DNA from: Cokeromyces recurvatus
Taxonomy: Eukaryota; Mucoromycota; Mucoromycetes; Mucorales; Mucoraceae
Reading direction: 5' to 3'
Assembly (NCBI RefSeq): GCF_025118155.1
Contig: NW_026251399.1
Span: forward strand, 186,001 to 250,000
DNA: 64,000 nucleotides
In this document: positions 49,543-61,130 of the stretch, in pieces
Numbering within the stretch: position 1 is the stretch's first letter
Layout of the letters: every line of letters begins with the position of its first letter
Position numbers and translations under genes: made by a program
The notes under the pieces: model-generated
The model's input: the letters and a program-made list of their open reading frames with translations, nothing else
What the model was told of the DNA's origin: nothing
The model's database searches: none

Positions 49543-50511
49543 TTAATAGTCTTCGTCAAATTCAGTAAGATAAAGATATGATTGATCACTGTGATCATTA
49601 TGAGAGATGTGGCTAGGCAATTGAACAACCCACTTGGTCTTGGTAAAAGTAATAGTATGAGAGAGATCATATTCTTGATTTGATAGTCCTCTATGATTAT
49701 GGATACCACAATCTTTATCTGCTTGCATATTGTATTCAAATCCACTGTCACTGCCACTGCCACTGCCACTACCACTACCACTACCACTACCACTACGACT
49801 GCCACTACCACTACCACTACCACTGCCACTACCACTGCCACTACCACTGCCACTCATTCCATTTTTGTTACTTTCAATACCGTGTCCATAAAAGTCCATA
49901 TCATCTTTATATGAGTCTTTATCATCTTCACTTGTCTCCTCTTTAGATTCATATCCTTGTTGGCGATATCTTCCACGAGTACCCTTCTTCTTATTATTAT
50001 TATTGTTCTCCTTCTTATGGAAAGAAACATCTGCATGATCCATGATACGAATAGCAGCTGTACCAGCATTATAAGGACCAACAGCCTTAATGGTAATCTT
50101 GTGTTGTCCTTTAGCCAAATCAAAGACACCTCTACTGAAACGTTCATCATCAAGTGCCTCTTGAGGGGTGGCCATAAAGACTTGATCATCCTTTATGTTA
50201 TCTACTTGTGATGTAAGGCCCAAGGAGGCACCATTGTCAAAGACTTCGAACATATCACCACGATTCTTATAATCAGTAATTTGAATACGTGCATTATCCT
50301 CAAGATTAAAGTCAAAGGATTCAACAGCAAAGACATTATCACCTCTCCAACGGAAAGTAACAAATGTATTATTAAGTCCAACAGCATTATCCACAGTATT
50401 ATCAGCAAAGGCATCATCAGCAGCAAAATTGACAGGATAAAAGTCTGTATTCTTTGTAGCCCATGCTGAAGCAGTAAAGAGAGCAATAGCAGTAAAAATA
50501 ATAGAACGCAT
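49543..50511 (-). CDS. Secreted protein with Ser-Gly repeat
   Basis: A single exon encodes 322 aa. The ATG at 50511 begins a clean signal peptide (MRSIIFTAIALFTASAWA, likely cut near residue 18). Residues about 19-160 form a compact region (NTFVTFRWRGDNVFAVESF, GQHKITIKAVGPYN) whose pattern of alternating hydrophobics suggests a beta-sandwich. A Lys/Asn/Asp/Glu-rich linker follows, then about 18 Ser-Gly dipeptides (coded at about 49745-49860), then an unrepeated C-terminus. No membrane anchor is present. SG runs often act as flexible spacers or glycosylation targets in cell-wall or spore-coat proteins. No family recognised. The repeat is nearly pure at the DNA level, so its length may vary between strains. 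Confidence 0.85.
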   Translation of the reverse strand: MRSIIFTAIALFTASAWATKNTDFYPVNFAADDAFADNTVDNAVGLNNTFVTFRWRGDNVFAVESFDFNLEDNARIQITDYKNRGDMFEVFDNGASLGLTSQVDNIKDDQVFMATPQEALDDERFSRGVFDLAKGQHKITIKAVGPYNAGTAAIRIMDHADVSFHKKENNNNNKKKGTRGRYRQQGYESKEETSEDDKDSYKDDMDFYGHGIESNKNGMSGSGSGSGSGSGSGSGSGSRSGSGSGSGSGSGSGSDSGFEYNMQADKDCGIHNHRGLSNQEYDLSHTITFTKTKWVVQLPSHISHNDHSDQSYLYLTEFDEDY

Positions 50512-51115
50512 TATAAATTCAAGCACTAAATAAAAGCAAGATGGGAGGAGTTTTTTTTTCCCCTTTTTTCGTCTCTTTATAAATGATTCAAGACCTTTTT
50601 TTTTTTTGTTGTTTATTATTGTTCACTTCAGTCAAGTCTTAAAGATTTCTTATATTATGATTAATGCTCGTCTTGATTTAAATATTTTCATTCTTTAAAT
50701 GCATATAGCATTTGTATATACAACGAATAAAATGGCTAACCTATGCATACTAACTACTATTTATATACATAATAAACGTATATACAATAATAACCTTTTA
50801 TTTAATAATCATACATTATCTATTAAAATAAAATAAAATAAAAAGACATAGGCTTATAAAGAGCTTAACATGTTATGCTATTTACTTGCTGACAAACATA
50901 AAATAAAAATGAGCTTGCTATATAACTTTAAAGTTATTATACCAGTGATCGTCATATTGTTATATGTTATTTTCCTTCTTTTTTTTTTACAGTCACATAA
51001 TAAAGAAAATATATCTTATGACGAAGGACTTTAAAATTATATGATGAATAATTCTGTCCTAAGAAAAAAAAAAAAAAAAAAAGACGCGAGTATCTAATTG
51101 TTTATATACTTAACA
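50512..51115. promoter_or_regulatory. Divergent promoter region, SG-repeat protein / armadillo protein
   Basis: 604 bp between divergent starts, AT-rich with T and A runs. Both promoters must lie here; no specific site identified. Confidence 0.45.
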
Positions 51116-53660
51116 ATGAATCCTGTTTTCAAAGATTCCAAGACTGAACTTAAAGGTAAAAAGCTAAAAAAAAAGAAGCACCTTTTTCCAGATTTGTTCT
51201 TTTTTCTTTTCATTTTTAACCGATTTGTTTTTTAATTTGAAGATGATTCCATCTTGAGTTTAGTAACTACTTTGAGTCAAAACCTAGAAACAAATGATTG
51301 GACATCATCTATTAACATTTGCAAGACATTAGCTGACAACCTACGTGAACGTAAAGAAAGAAAGACACATTGATTTCAAATTAAACATAAATACTGATGG
51401 ACTGTTTTATATAGCATCATTCCGTTCACCCTTAGGAGAATCAGGTCTTATTGAGACATTATCAAAACTATTAAAAATGGCTTCTGGAAAACAAACAGAT
51501 TTTCAAATTCAGGCACTCCGGGTATTAGGCAATTTATGCTTTGATCATAGTAAATTAAAGTGAAACAAAAAAAAAAAAAAAAAAAAAAGGTATTCATATT
51601 TGTTTTTTCTTTTCTTTTTTTCTTTAGTGGATAATCGTAAAAGAGTGAAAGATGCTGGTATTTTTCCTATTATAGCACCTTATTTTGATAATAGGGATTT
51701 GCCTGATTTAATTCGTACTGCTTGTGGATTCTGTTTAAATAGTAGCATGGACTATGGTAAGTCATTATCAATAAAAAATAAAATAAAAAATAGGATAAAT
51801 AATATTCACCCCCCCCTTTTTTTACTTCTTTTAAGCACCTATTCAAATTGAAATAGCAGAGACAGGAATAGCTGAAAAATTGATAGCTCTAATAGAGCCT
51901 GAAAAGGTAGATGATGGTTCTATTACATTGGCATTAAAGACTCTAGACAATTTAGTTGCAGAAGGTAATATAAAATAGTTCGTATAAAATTAAATACATG
52001 TTTATAATATAAAATTAGATAAGGCACGAAAAACTATTTCAACACCTTCAACTGTAAAGACTTATATGAATATGATTGAATATTATTTTAAATCTGGAGA
52101 ATATATGGATGAGTTAGACAATATGGAAAATTTGGTAGACACTTTACTACAACTTATAATGGACGATGGTAATCATACTTTATATAAAAGACACTCATTC
52201 TAGCCTAGTTCATAACGAGGAATCTTGTATATATATATATATATATCTTTATAGATGATCTTCAGAATGAAATTATAGATATGAATGGTTTACCTACATT
52301 ATTAGACTTTCTTGAATATTCAAAGGTCGAGAAGGATGACAAAGAGAGACTAGAAGATATACAAAAAACAGCTAGTAAAATCGCCATCTATGCTTCATCC
52401 ACAGACTCAAAAATGAATGAATTATACGATACTCAACTTGAACGATTTTTAAATATGGCAAAAAATAATGAATCTGAAGTTGTACATCAATGTGCTGTTT
52501 ATATTCTTGGAAATCTTGCAAGATCTGGTAAATAATACATATACAAGGTCTTCCTTGCTGAGAGCTGCATTTATTAATACTTTATATTATTAGATGAACA
52601 TTGTATTGAGTTGGTCGAAAAACATCATTTATCTCAACTTTTATTAAATCTATATCAAACAACTGAAAATGCAACATTTCAATATGCAATTCTGGGCTGC
52701 TTAAAACATTTATGTCTTCCAACTGTAAATAAGGAAATGATTGGTAACAGTGATTGTATTGCAATTATAACTCCAGTACTTGATAAAGATATGCTTAAAA
52801 GAAATCAATTCCTTACAATTGGCATTTTAAAATTACTTGTTATGGGAAACTGTAAAGAAAGAAGAAGAAGAAAAAAAAGAATATGATTTATACTTTATAG
52901 GCGCTAATCAATTATTATTTTAATTGTAGACAAAAATGCTAAACAAGTCATTCAAGAAAATAATACATTATCACATGTCATATCTTTTATTAAAAGAGTA
53001 GATGATGTAGCAGCTAAAAGTGAAGCAACACGTATATTAACAAATCTTGTAAAAACGGTTTGGATCGAAAAGGATAATGCTGATTTAAAGATGAAATTAA
53101 TGGAATTCAATATTATGGAACCTATTATAGAACTTGTTCGAATATCCACATTTTCTATTTTAAAAAACGATGGAATCATGGCTTTGACATTGATTTTTTC
53201 GGATCTAACTTTAGAGTCTGAATTAGATAAAGGTAAATGATGTGCATTATTAACTGAATGTAATCATAATACTAATAATAACAATAAAGCTTTACCTTTA
53301 TTCGTTATTCATCATCATGAGGAAGATGAAGTGGATCAGAAGGAGAAAGTCGAACAACGTTCATTTTTTGAAGTGCTTATAGATGATATATGTTCAGAAA
53401 ACAATGAAATTCCTATTCAAATTAAATGTAATGCTTGTGTATTACTTTGTAAAATAGTTGAAGCAGCTAAGAGGAGATCAGGTAACATAAAATTATATAA
53501 ATATATGTATAGAGTATTAACACTGTTATAAGTGAGTCAAGACTTTAGTGATATCATTACAACTATTCGTGCGTTATCCTTAGATAGAATAGAAAAGTTA
53601 AATAGTGATCCAGAATTGTACAAGTATACAAGTACTTTAATGAAGTCACTGCAGCAATAA
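51116..53660 (+). CDS. Armadillo-repeat protein, SmgGDS (RAP1GDS1)-like
   Basis: By family, a chaperone and exchange factor for small GTPases with polybasic tails (Rho/Rap/Ras). Eleven exons: 51116-51155, 51243-51350, 51415-51549, 51628-51756, 51836-51964, 52019-52168, 52255-52527, 52594-52851, 52930-53232, 53290-53481, 53533-53660. They give 614 aa, matching the about 607 aa of the animal protein. The chain is almost all ARM repeats, with recurring LxNLxxD/N patterns (ALRVLGNLCFDH, ACGFCLNSS, AVYILGNLARS). All ten introns interrupt codons after the first base, usually at G|GT, and tend to fall at repeat edges. The GDS-specific repeat content is the basis for the name; general ARM proteins are the alternative. 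Confidence 0.85.
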
Positions 53661-54361
53661 AGTATGTAAAGGAATAATGTATTTTCTAAATAAATGAGAA
53701 AAGAAAAAGTTTTGATAAAAAGAGAAATAGGCTATTAAATAATTGAGAATATATGATCATTACGTTGATAAAAAAAAATATATATATCAAGGTAATAGTT
53801 GAGAGTGAGATTTACATTGAAAGATGAAGGAGAGGTTTTTTCTTTTTTTTCTCAACTAAAACTACCCCCCTGAAGAAATCAAAGTCTCTGTAATTAACTT
53901 CCCTTTGGTTAATTTGTTCGCCAGTGATCTGTACCATTCTGCATAAAATGAAATTATCTATTTCACAAAATACTTTCTCCTTCTGTCAAACTTGTTAGTG
54001 TCAAATGGATGATATTCTTGTAATATATTATTTCTGATTTCTTCTGCTCTTTTGTCCCCATGATTCCGAAGAGGTTTTTATCAATTTTTTTTTTATTTTA
54101 TTTAGGGAAGTGGGCTGGCTAGGGCAATATACTAGTATAATGAAATTGTTATGTGTTTATTGGTTATTTTTTATTTTAAATAAACTCTTTTAAATGGAAA
54201 AAAAAAATTGCTAAAATGGATATGAACATCAAAACAAATCAACGCTTTAGGCAATCAATGGGTTTATTAAACTCAGCACTGTTGCCTATATACCAAATCT
54301 TTTATTATTATTATTATTCATTTATTCATTTATATTACTTTCATACCTCTTTTTATTATCT
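53661..54361. promoter_or_regulatory. Spacer upstream of chitin synthase
   Basis: 701 bp between two plus-strand genes. It should contain the 3' UTR of the armadillo gene and the chitin synthase promoter. A TTA repeat (54301-54320) and pyrimidine-rich leader precede the ATG. Nothing else was recognised. Confidence 0.45.
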
Positions 54362-56792
54362 ATGACTTCAAAGGCTACCAACGAACAAGAAGAAGAAGGA
54401 AATATTGGAAATTGGTTTACAAATTGGTTTTTCACATCCAAAAGTGAAGAAACAGAACTGATAAGTAACCAACAAGAGTCGAACTATCAAAGAAACCAGC
54501 AAACATTATCATCATTAAGATCACAGAAGCGACGAGAGAGTCCTGTAGGCACTAAATCCTATTTAGATGCACCTAAAATGTCTCCTCAAACTGGGTTAGG
54601 TAGAAAGATGACTCGTAGGCGACTTGAGTTGACAAATAACAATCTTGTGGTGGATTGTCCTATACCGGACAGGCTCTTGAGTGCACTGACCTTTAATGAA
54701 CATGAGGAATTCTCTAAGCTTCGATATACGGCAGTTACTTGTGAGCCTGATGAATTTGAAGCAAAAGGCTTTACCTTGAGACCAAAAATTTACAAAAGAG
54801 AAACAGAATTATTTATTGTGATGACTATGTATAATGTAAAGAAGAAAAAAAAAAGGTTTTTTTTTTCTTTTCTTAATGTTATAAATAGGAAGATGAAATC
54901 TTATTAACTAGAACATTACATGGTGTAATGAAAAATATTGCTCATATCTGCAGTCTAAAAAAGAATCCTGTTTGGGGACCAGAAGGATGGAAAAAAATTG
55001 TTGTTTGTATTGTAGCAGATGGTAGACAAGTAGTGAACAAAAGAGTCTTGAACGTACTTGCTTCGATGGGAATATATCAATCAGGAATAGCTAAAAATAT
55101 TATAGACGATAAGCCTGTCAAAGCACATATTTATGAAGTAAAATATATACATATACATGTATATATATTATAATACAAATATCAACTGTATCCATTCTAA
55201 ATATATATATGTATATATATTTATATTGTTGGCTAGTACACTACACAAATTTCAATTGACTCGGATATGAACATTAAAGGATCAGATAAGGTACATTATT
55301 ATTATTATTATTATTATTTTGCTCTAATTCATACTATAGGGAATCGTTCCAGTTCAGGTTATGTTTTGCTTAAAAGAAAAAAACGCAAAAAAAATTAATT
55401 CGCATCGTTGGTTCTTTAATGCATTTGGACCTATCATTCAACCGAACATATGTGTTCTATTAGATGTAGGAACACGTCCTGGTAACAGTAGTATCTATCA
55501 ACTTTGGAAAGTATTTCATCGTAACCCCCTAATAGGAGGTGCGTGTGGAGAGATACGTGCAATGACAGGGACAGCAGGATATCAACTCTTTATTAATCCA
55601 CTTGTAGCAGCTCAAAATTTTGAATATAAAATGTCTAATATCCTTGATAAGCCACTTGAGAGTGTCTTTGGATACATCAGTGTCCTACCTGGCGCGTTTT
55701 CAGCTTATCGTTATGCAGCCCTAAAGAATGATGTAAACGGACATGGACCACTGGAAAAATATTTTATGGGCGAGGACTTACACGCAACCAATTCAGCAAA
55801 GTCGAATCTATTTGAAGCAAACATGTATCTTGCTGAGGACCGAATCCTATGTTTTGAATTAGTAGCCAAAAAGAATGAGAGATGGTTATTGCAGTACGTT
55901 GACAGTGCCTTTGCAGAGACTGACGTACCTAATCAGCTACCGGAATTTATTTCACAACGAAGACGATGGCTTAATGGATCATTTTTTGCAGGCATCTATG
56001 GACTTATTCATTTTAGAAAGTTTTGGAATAGTGGACATGGTGTTAATCGAACTTTGTTACTTATAATTGAAGGGATTTATAATATGATTAGTTTAATCTT
56101 TAGTTGGTTTGCTGTGGTAAGAATCTTAATAAATACGTATATATAAACATCCTTAATGAGGGCTTTATTATTATTATAGGGCAACTTTTATATTGCATTC
56201 TATTTTATAACAAAAAGTTTATCAGCATCAAATGTAGATCCATTTGGGAATGGATGGGGAGGTAGAATATTTGACTTGTGTAAATACACTTATGCTTTTT
56301 TGCTATTTATCATTTTCATTTGTTCTATGGGCAATCGACCTCAAAGGTAATAATAATAAAAAATAAAAATAAAAATAAAGCAAACAATCAATATAAACAT
56401 AGACATCAAAAAAATCCTAACTTGTTTTAATATATAATATAGTTCAAAATTTTTGTTTATGACATGCTTGATTGGATTTGCATGTATTATGTGCTATATG
56501 CTGTTTTGTTCGTCATGGCTCATCTATAAAGGAATCCAGTTAGCGGCTAAAAAATATAATTGGACTTATGATACAACAACTAATTTTAATATTGCAATGA
56601 ATGATTCAGGATTACGAAATATGATCATTTCTTTAGGATCAACTTATGGTATTTATTTTGTTGCAAGTTGTTTACATTGTCAGCCTTTTCATATGTTTAC
56701 TAGCTTCTTGCCTTATTTATTACTTTTACCTGGTTACATTAACATTTTAAATATCTATGCATTTTGCAATACACATGACGTAAGGTAAACGA

Positions 56793-56827
<35 letters not shown>

Positions 56828-57358
56828 CTTTTTTTTTAATAATAATTAATAATGTATAATTAGCTGGGGGACTAAAGGAGATAATACTACTGCAAAGGAT
56901 CTTGGTGTAGTTAAAGTAGAAGAACAAAATAAAGGAGTAAAAACTGTAGAAATTGAATTACCTGCCGATAAATACGATATTAATTGTCAATATGATGAAG
57001 TATTATTAGCACTTGATGAAAAACCTCTCAAGCACCAAGTATGAACCAACAATTAAAAAATAAAATAAAATGGGAAATATTCATTCAGCTGACTTTTTTT
57101 TTCTTCTTTTAGGAGGGTGGATCTTTAACTAAAGATGATTATTATAGATCTTTTAGAACACATCTTGTTCTTGTATGGATTGCATGTAATGCATTACTTG
57201 TTGTATTCATTACTGCGTCTGAATACGAGTCCATATTTAATGAATCTGTTGGCACAACATATATGTCTATTATGCTCTGGATCAATTGTGGTTTGGGTAT
57301 CTTTCGTTTTGTAGGATCCATTATTTATTTATTGTTAGGCATTTTTACATCAGGATAA
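54362..57358 (+). CDS. CHS: Chitin synthase, division 1 (class I-III type)
   Basis: Plasma-membrane enzyme polymerising GlcNAc from UDP-GlcNAc into chitin. Eight exons (54362-54835, 54889-55137, 55237-55290, 55340-56116, 56180-56346, 56443-56784, 56864-57038, 57113-57358) give 827 aa. The N-terminus is hydrophilic. The GT2 catalytic core has [42 protein letters not shown] and QRRRWLNGS; the last two are the catalytic Asp region and the product-binding motif. The C-terminal half has six or seven membrane helices with SWGTKG between them, as in other division 1 enzymes. No myosin head is present, so classes V and VII are excluded. Which of classes I-III cannot be told by eye. Confidence 0.95.
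56790..56837 (+). repeat. CT and CTTT repeat in a chitin synthase intron
   Basis: Intron 6 (56785-56863) contains TC dinucleotides followed by TTTC tetranucleotides, forming an extended polypyrimidine tract before the acceptor. Confidence 0.8.
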
Positions 57359-57552
57359 TCAACCCTACATGATAGTTTTCTGTCTATATATAAAAATAAA
57401 ACGACCATACATGTATATACACATCATATTCTGCCTTTTTCTTTTTTCTTTTAATTAAATAATGTATATAAATATTTATTATAATGTACAAAATTAAGAA
57501 AATAGGGTAGAGTTATGTATATATAAACAGTTAAAAATGATAATGGTATATA

Positions 57553-59141
57553 TTAAATTAAAAGTAAGGCAATAAAAACAATTAAAATCGATACATGATG
57601 ATAAGTTGGATTCCTAGTAGCAGAAGAACTAACGTGTTCAGAGATTGGTGTTTTATTTGCTACAGGAATACGAGCAGGTCCATTTGTATAGACACTAAGA
57701 GAAGGTTGTGGGTTTGACTTTGTCCCCACTAAATCTTGAGCTGGAGACCAGTATGATAAGTTGGGTCGAATTGTTTTGATGGATGTATTGTGCATTCGAT
57801 ATCCAAGGGCACCCATTAAGGTACGTAATTTAGGGCCAATAGGACCATCAGGATATAAAGAGTCTAGTTGACTTAGATCAACACCCTTATTAGCAAAATA
57901 GACCATGAGATAGTCTGAGGTATTTAAATAGATGGCCTCAGAGACATGACATAGAGACGATCCTGATAAAAATGGAATAGCCGTTTCAAGCCAAATATTC
58001 AATTCATTATCAACGACTGCCATTACATCAAGAGATGTATTTGCCTTTATATAAATTTGAGAGGCTTGATGATATGCATCCGAGTTATACCAGGCATTGG
58101 CTAAATCAACTGTATTTTTAAACATAATATTCGAATTGCCGAATTTATTTAGCTGTTGTGTGATGTTTGTAAAGGATTCTAATTCACCAGAGGATGTTGT
58201 ATAGGATATGAACTTATCGAATGGAAATTCGACAAAACCCCAAAATGGCTGAGAAGCTTGATAGTTCGTAAGACTGCCTTTGTTTTCAGCTGAAGCAAGA
58301 AGGAAAGGTGTAATAAATTTATTTATATTCATCGGAAATAAAGGTGCCAAGTCAGAATAAAAGCTATCTGACCAAGAAGTAACAAATCCAAGTCCATGAA
58401 TGATCTCGTGTATAACATTTCTTAAGAAATCTGTTTGACCTTGATTGATTTCATTAGGATTATCCTATAATAATTAAAGGACGGGAAAGGAAAGGAAAGA
58501 AAAAAAAAAAAGAAAAAAAAAAGGGACAAAGGTGTGAGTATATAAAACATGTACATTATACAATATATAAAAATATATATTACCACAAAATACCAATTAA
58601 CATCGCTATTAAATTGTGCATTGATATCATAATGTATCCAATTTGGCTTTATATCTAAATCTGTGAATTGTTTCAATAAAGGTTGAGGATACATTCTTAT
58701 TAAATTATCGGTATTATCAACCATAATATAAGATATAGAAGGATATGCTTCTCCAATGGATGCATAATCGCTCTTTTCAGTACAATCATTAAACTTTGTG
58801 CAAAAGCTAAAGTAAGATGCGCTTATAATTAGACGTGTTTCGAACCGAAATACTCTTGAAATCATTTCTGTTGCCATCTTTATCGTAGCATGAACACTTT
58901 CACATTCAGAATCGCTTGCTAAACAGTTCAAATCAAAATGAAGTTTATTATGTTTTATTTTCATAGCAACATCATCATTTGACAATGCTATTACTGAAAT
59001 AGGTCGTTCCTTCGATATTTGACATTTTTGCAACGTATCATGAGCTCTATGTTGATGTTTAATACAATATAATTCTGAAGCCTGAACAAATAAATTAATA
59101 AATAATAAATAATATACTATATAATAGCATAGCAAAGACAT
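57553..59141 (-). CDS. Putative GPI-anchored zinc metalloprotease
   Basis: Two exons, 59141-58584 and 58464-57553, encode 489 aa. The start is a hydrophobic signal peptide (YYIVYYLLFINLFVQA). The second exon opens with VIHEIIHGLGF (His205, Glu206, His209), an HExxH zinc site followed by G-x-G as in metzincin-like enzymes, but the third His of the long metzincin motif is not at the usual spacing. Several N-glycosylation sequons are present. The C-terminus is a Ser-rich stretch followed by a hydrophobic end (VSILIVFIALLLI) with no basic tail, the pattern of a GPI-attachment signal. Activity, surface location and anchoring are inferred; no named peptidase family is recognised. Confidence 0.75.
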
Positions 59142-61130
59142 GAAGAAGAAAAGTTGAATTAATCAATAAATGTTTATATGAAAGAAAGAAAGAAAAAAAA
59201 ATGAATAAATAAATAAAATAAAGAAAGGTTGGTTTAATTTATTACTTTGGTTATATTTTATTTTTAAATCCCGTACTTTTTTTTTTTTCAAAAGTCTGCC
59301 AAGACTTAGTTCTATTTTTTGCTGTCAAACATATAACAATAGGTAGTCATTATGTGCGGAGTTAATAAGGTTTTACAAATACCAGTAACCAAAATAAAAA
59401 TAAAATGTTGCACTTTTTTTTTAAAAAAAAAGCAGTGTTGTATGCTTTTAGAAAAGAGTGTCACATCGAAAAAAAAAATAGTGTTGTACTTTTCAAAAGT
59501 GTATTATATAATATCGTTGATAATAATTGTACAGTAATAATTAAAACGCTTAACAGAATAGCGGGCAAAGCCTTCAAAAAAAAAAAAATTATCCGTGAAA
59601 CACAGTTAACAGCAGCTGCATTTAGTATGTTGAATAAGTATAAGCTCTCTTTTCACATCACTCTCAACAGCTAGACCAATATTGTTCAATTGGGCTTTGG
59701 AGAATAATTAAATATACTTGTAGCGGCACTAGTCGATCATTTTGTCTGTATGTATAGCCGTATTATCTATAATCAGATAAAATACCTTAAAGTTGTTTCT
59801 GTCTAAGATATAACTGATATTTGAAATATTAACCAACTAAAAGTTGCCATTAGTATTTTTTTTTTATAACTTTGACATTCTTTCTATCTAACTTCCTTTT
59901 GTTACTGCTGTTGTTGTTATTGCAGAGTCTGAAGTAGGCTTTCTTAAAGATATGACGATAACACGCCTAAAAAAAGTAAGAGTCATGCTCCTATCGATAG
60001 AAGCAATAGTTTTAGTAAACTTATCTTTAGTAGACCATTCTCTACTACACACAATATGCAGTTTGGGATCCTGATTTGCCTAAGAAGACATAATTACGTT
60101 CAAAATCTGTATCTTTATTTGCAAAAAGAAGAAAAAAAAAAAGAGAAAAACCTGCTCCACACGATTCTTTTTATCATCCTTAAATTATCTCTTCTGTATT
60201 ACGCTTTGTAGATATTTTTTTTCCTTGATCTTTTTATGAATAAGATACAGGAATTCTTTATTTTTATTTTTGTGTAAAGACTGACTTAATCAACACTAAA
60301 CTCTCAACATATTTTTTTTTTGAATGCAATTCTTTTTTTTTTATATATATTGGATAGTTAAATAGCGGATATGTTAATGTAACTGATCCTAAAATTAATT
60401 TGACCCTGTTTTAAAGAGGACATACAATGCCTCCCCCTTTTTCCTTCAGGTAATATTATCATCTATTAATCGTTGTTTGTTTGAAGCTATAAGCAGAAGC
60501 TTTGGAAATATCAAACTTATTCTGCTATGATGATGGTATTAATACTATCGTTTAACAGACAAAGGAGCCATTTAGTTTGTTGACGGATGTAATCACAGTA
60601 AGTCGAAGGGAGATTTTTTTTTTCTTTAAACAAAAATATCATGTCGATTTGATTGATATTATAAAGAGGGACACCCTCTGAGATAATTGTTGTATTTGCT
60701 TTCATTTTGAAAATATTCAAAATGATACAAATGCTCTTTCTCCACAATGATGAAAAAATTCATTTAAAATTATAAAATTTATTATAAACCTTTGCAAGAT
60801 TTAATTTTATTATTATTCATTTCTTTGTCTGTTCCAGTGTGTTTTTTTTTTCATCTGTTTCCTTCGATAGCTTGTGCAGATCAGTGATCAGCTCTTTAAA
60901 GCTAAACAGTCTATTATACTGAGTTATATGTATTCATATCTATATCGCAGCTGCTGCTCTACAATAATAATAATAAAGCTAATAAATCTGGTTTATTTTA
61001 TTGGCTAATTATTTTTGTCTATGCTTCAAGTCACAATCATCATTGCTCTAAAGTAAATTGTATTGTGATATTTATGCAACTAAATAATACTTTTTTTTAT
61101 TTTTTTATTTTAATAGTAATCTCGACATAA
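59142..61130. other. 2-kb spacer with possible gene relic
   Basis: Between the metalloprotease start and the Rogdi start. It is mostly AT-rich, with frequent A/T runs. The stretch 59893-60747 holds two unusual protein-like segments on the minus strand (see the separate entry). No RNA gene was recognised. Confidence 0.45.
59893..60747 (-). pseudogene. Possible decayed gene of unknown type
   Basis: Two minus-strand open segments look less repetitive than their surroundings. The first, about 60747-60517, reads on to SEGVPLYNINQID, then LPSTYCDYIRQQTKWLLCLL. The second, about 60080-59893, contains QDPKLHIVCSREWSTKDKF. Neither has a full start-to-stop gene model, and the DNA between them has stops in all frames. 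They may be remnants of one former coding sequence, perhaps an old mobile element, or chance. I recognise no family. Confidence 0.3.

Noticed and set aside
49680..49946. Plus-strand frames with Tyr-His or Thr-Ala repeats
   Set aside because: Antisense and shifted readings of the Ser-Gly repeat of the secreted protein.
50512..50526. Five-codon extension of the SG-repeat protein
   Set aside because: It would begin with GTG; the ATG at 50511 begins a clean signal peptide.
59352..59674. 61- and 89-codon plus-strand frames
   Set aside because: Lys/Phe-rich readings broken by A/T runs; no motif or splice structure.
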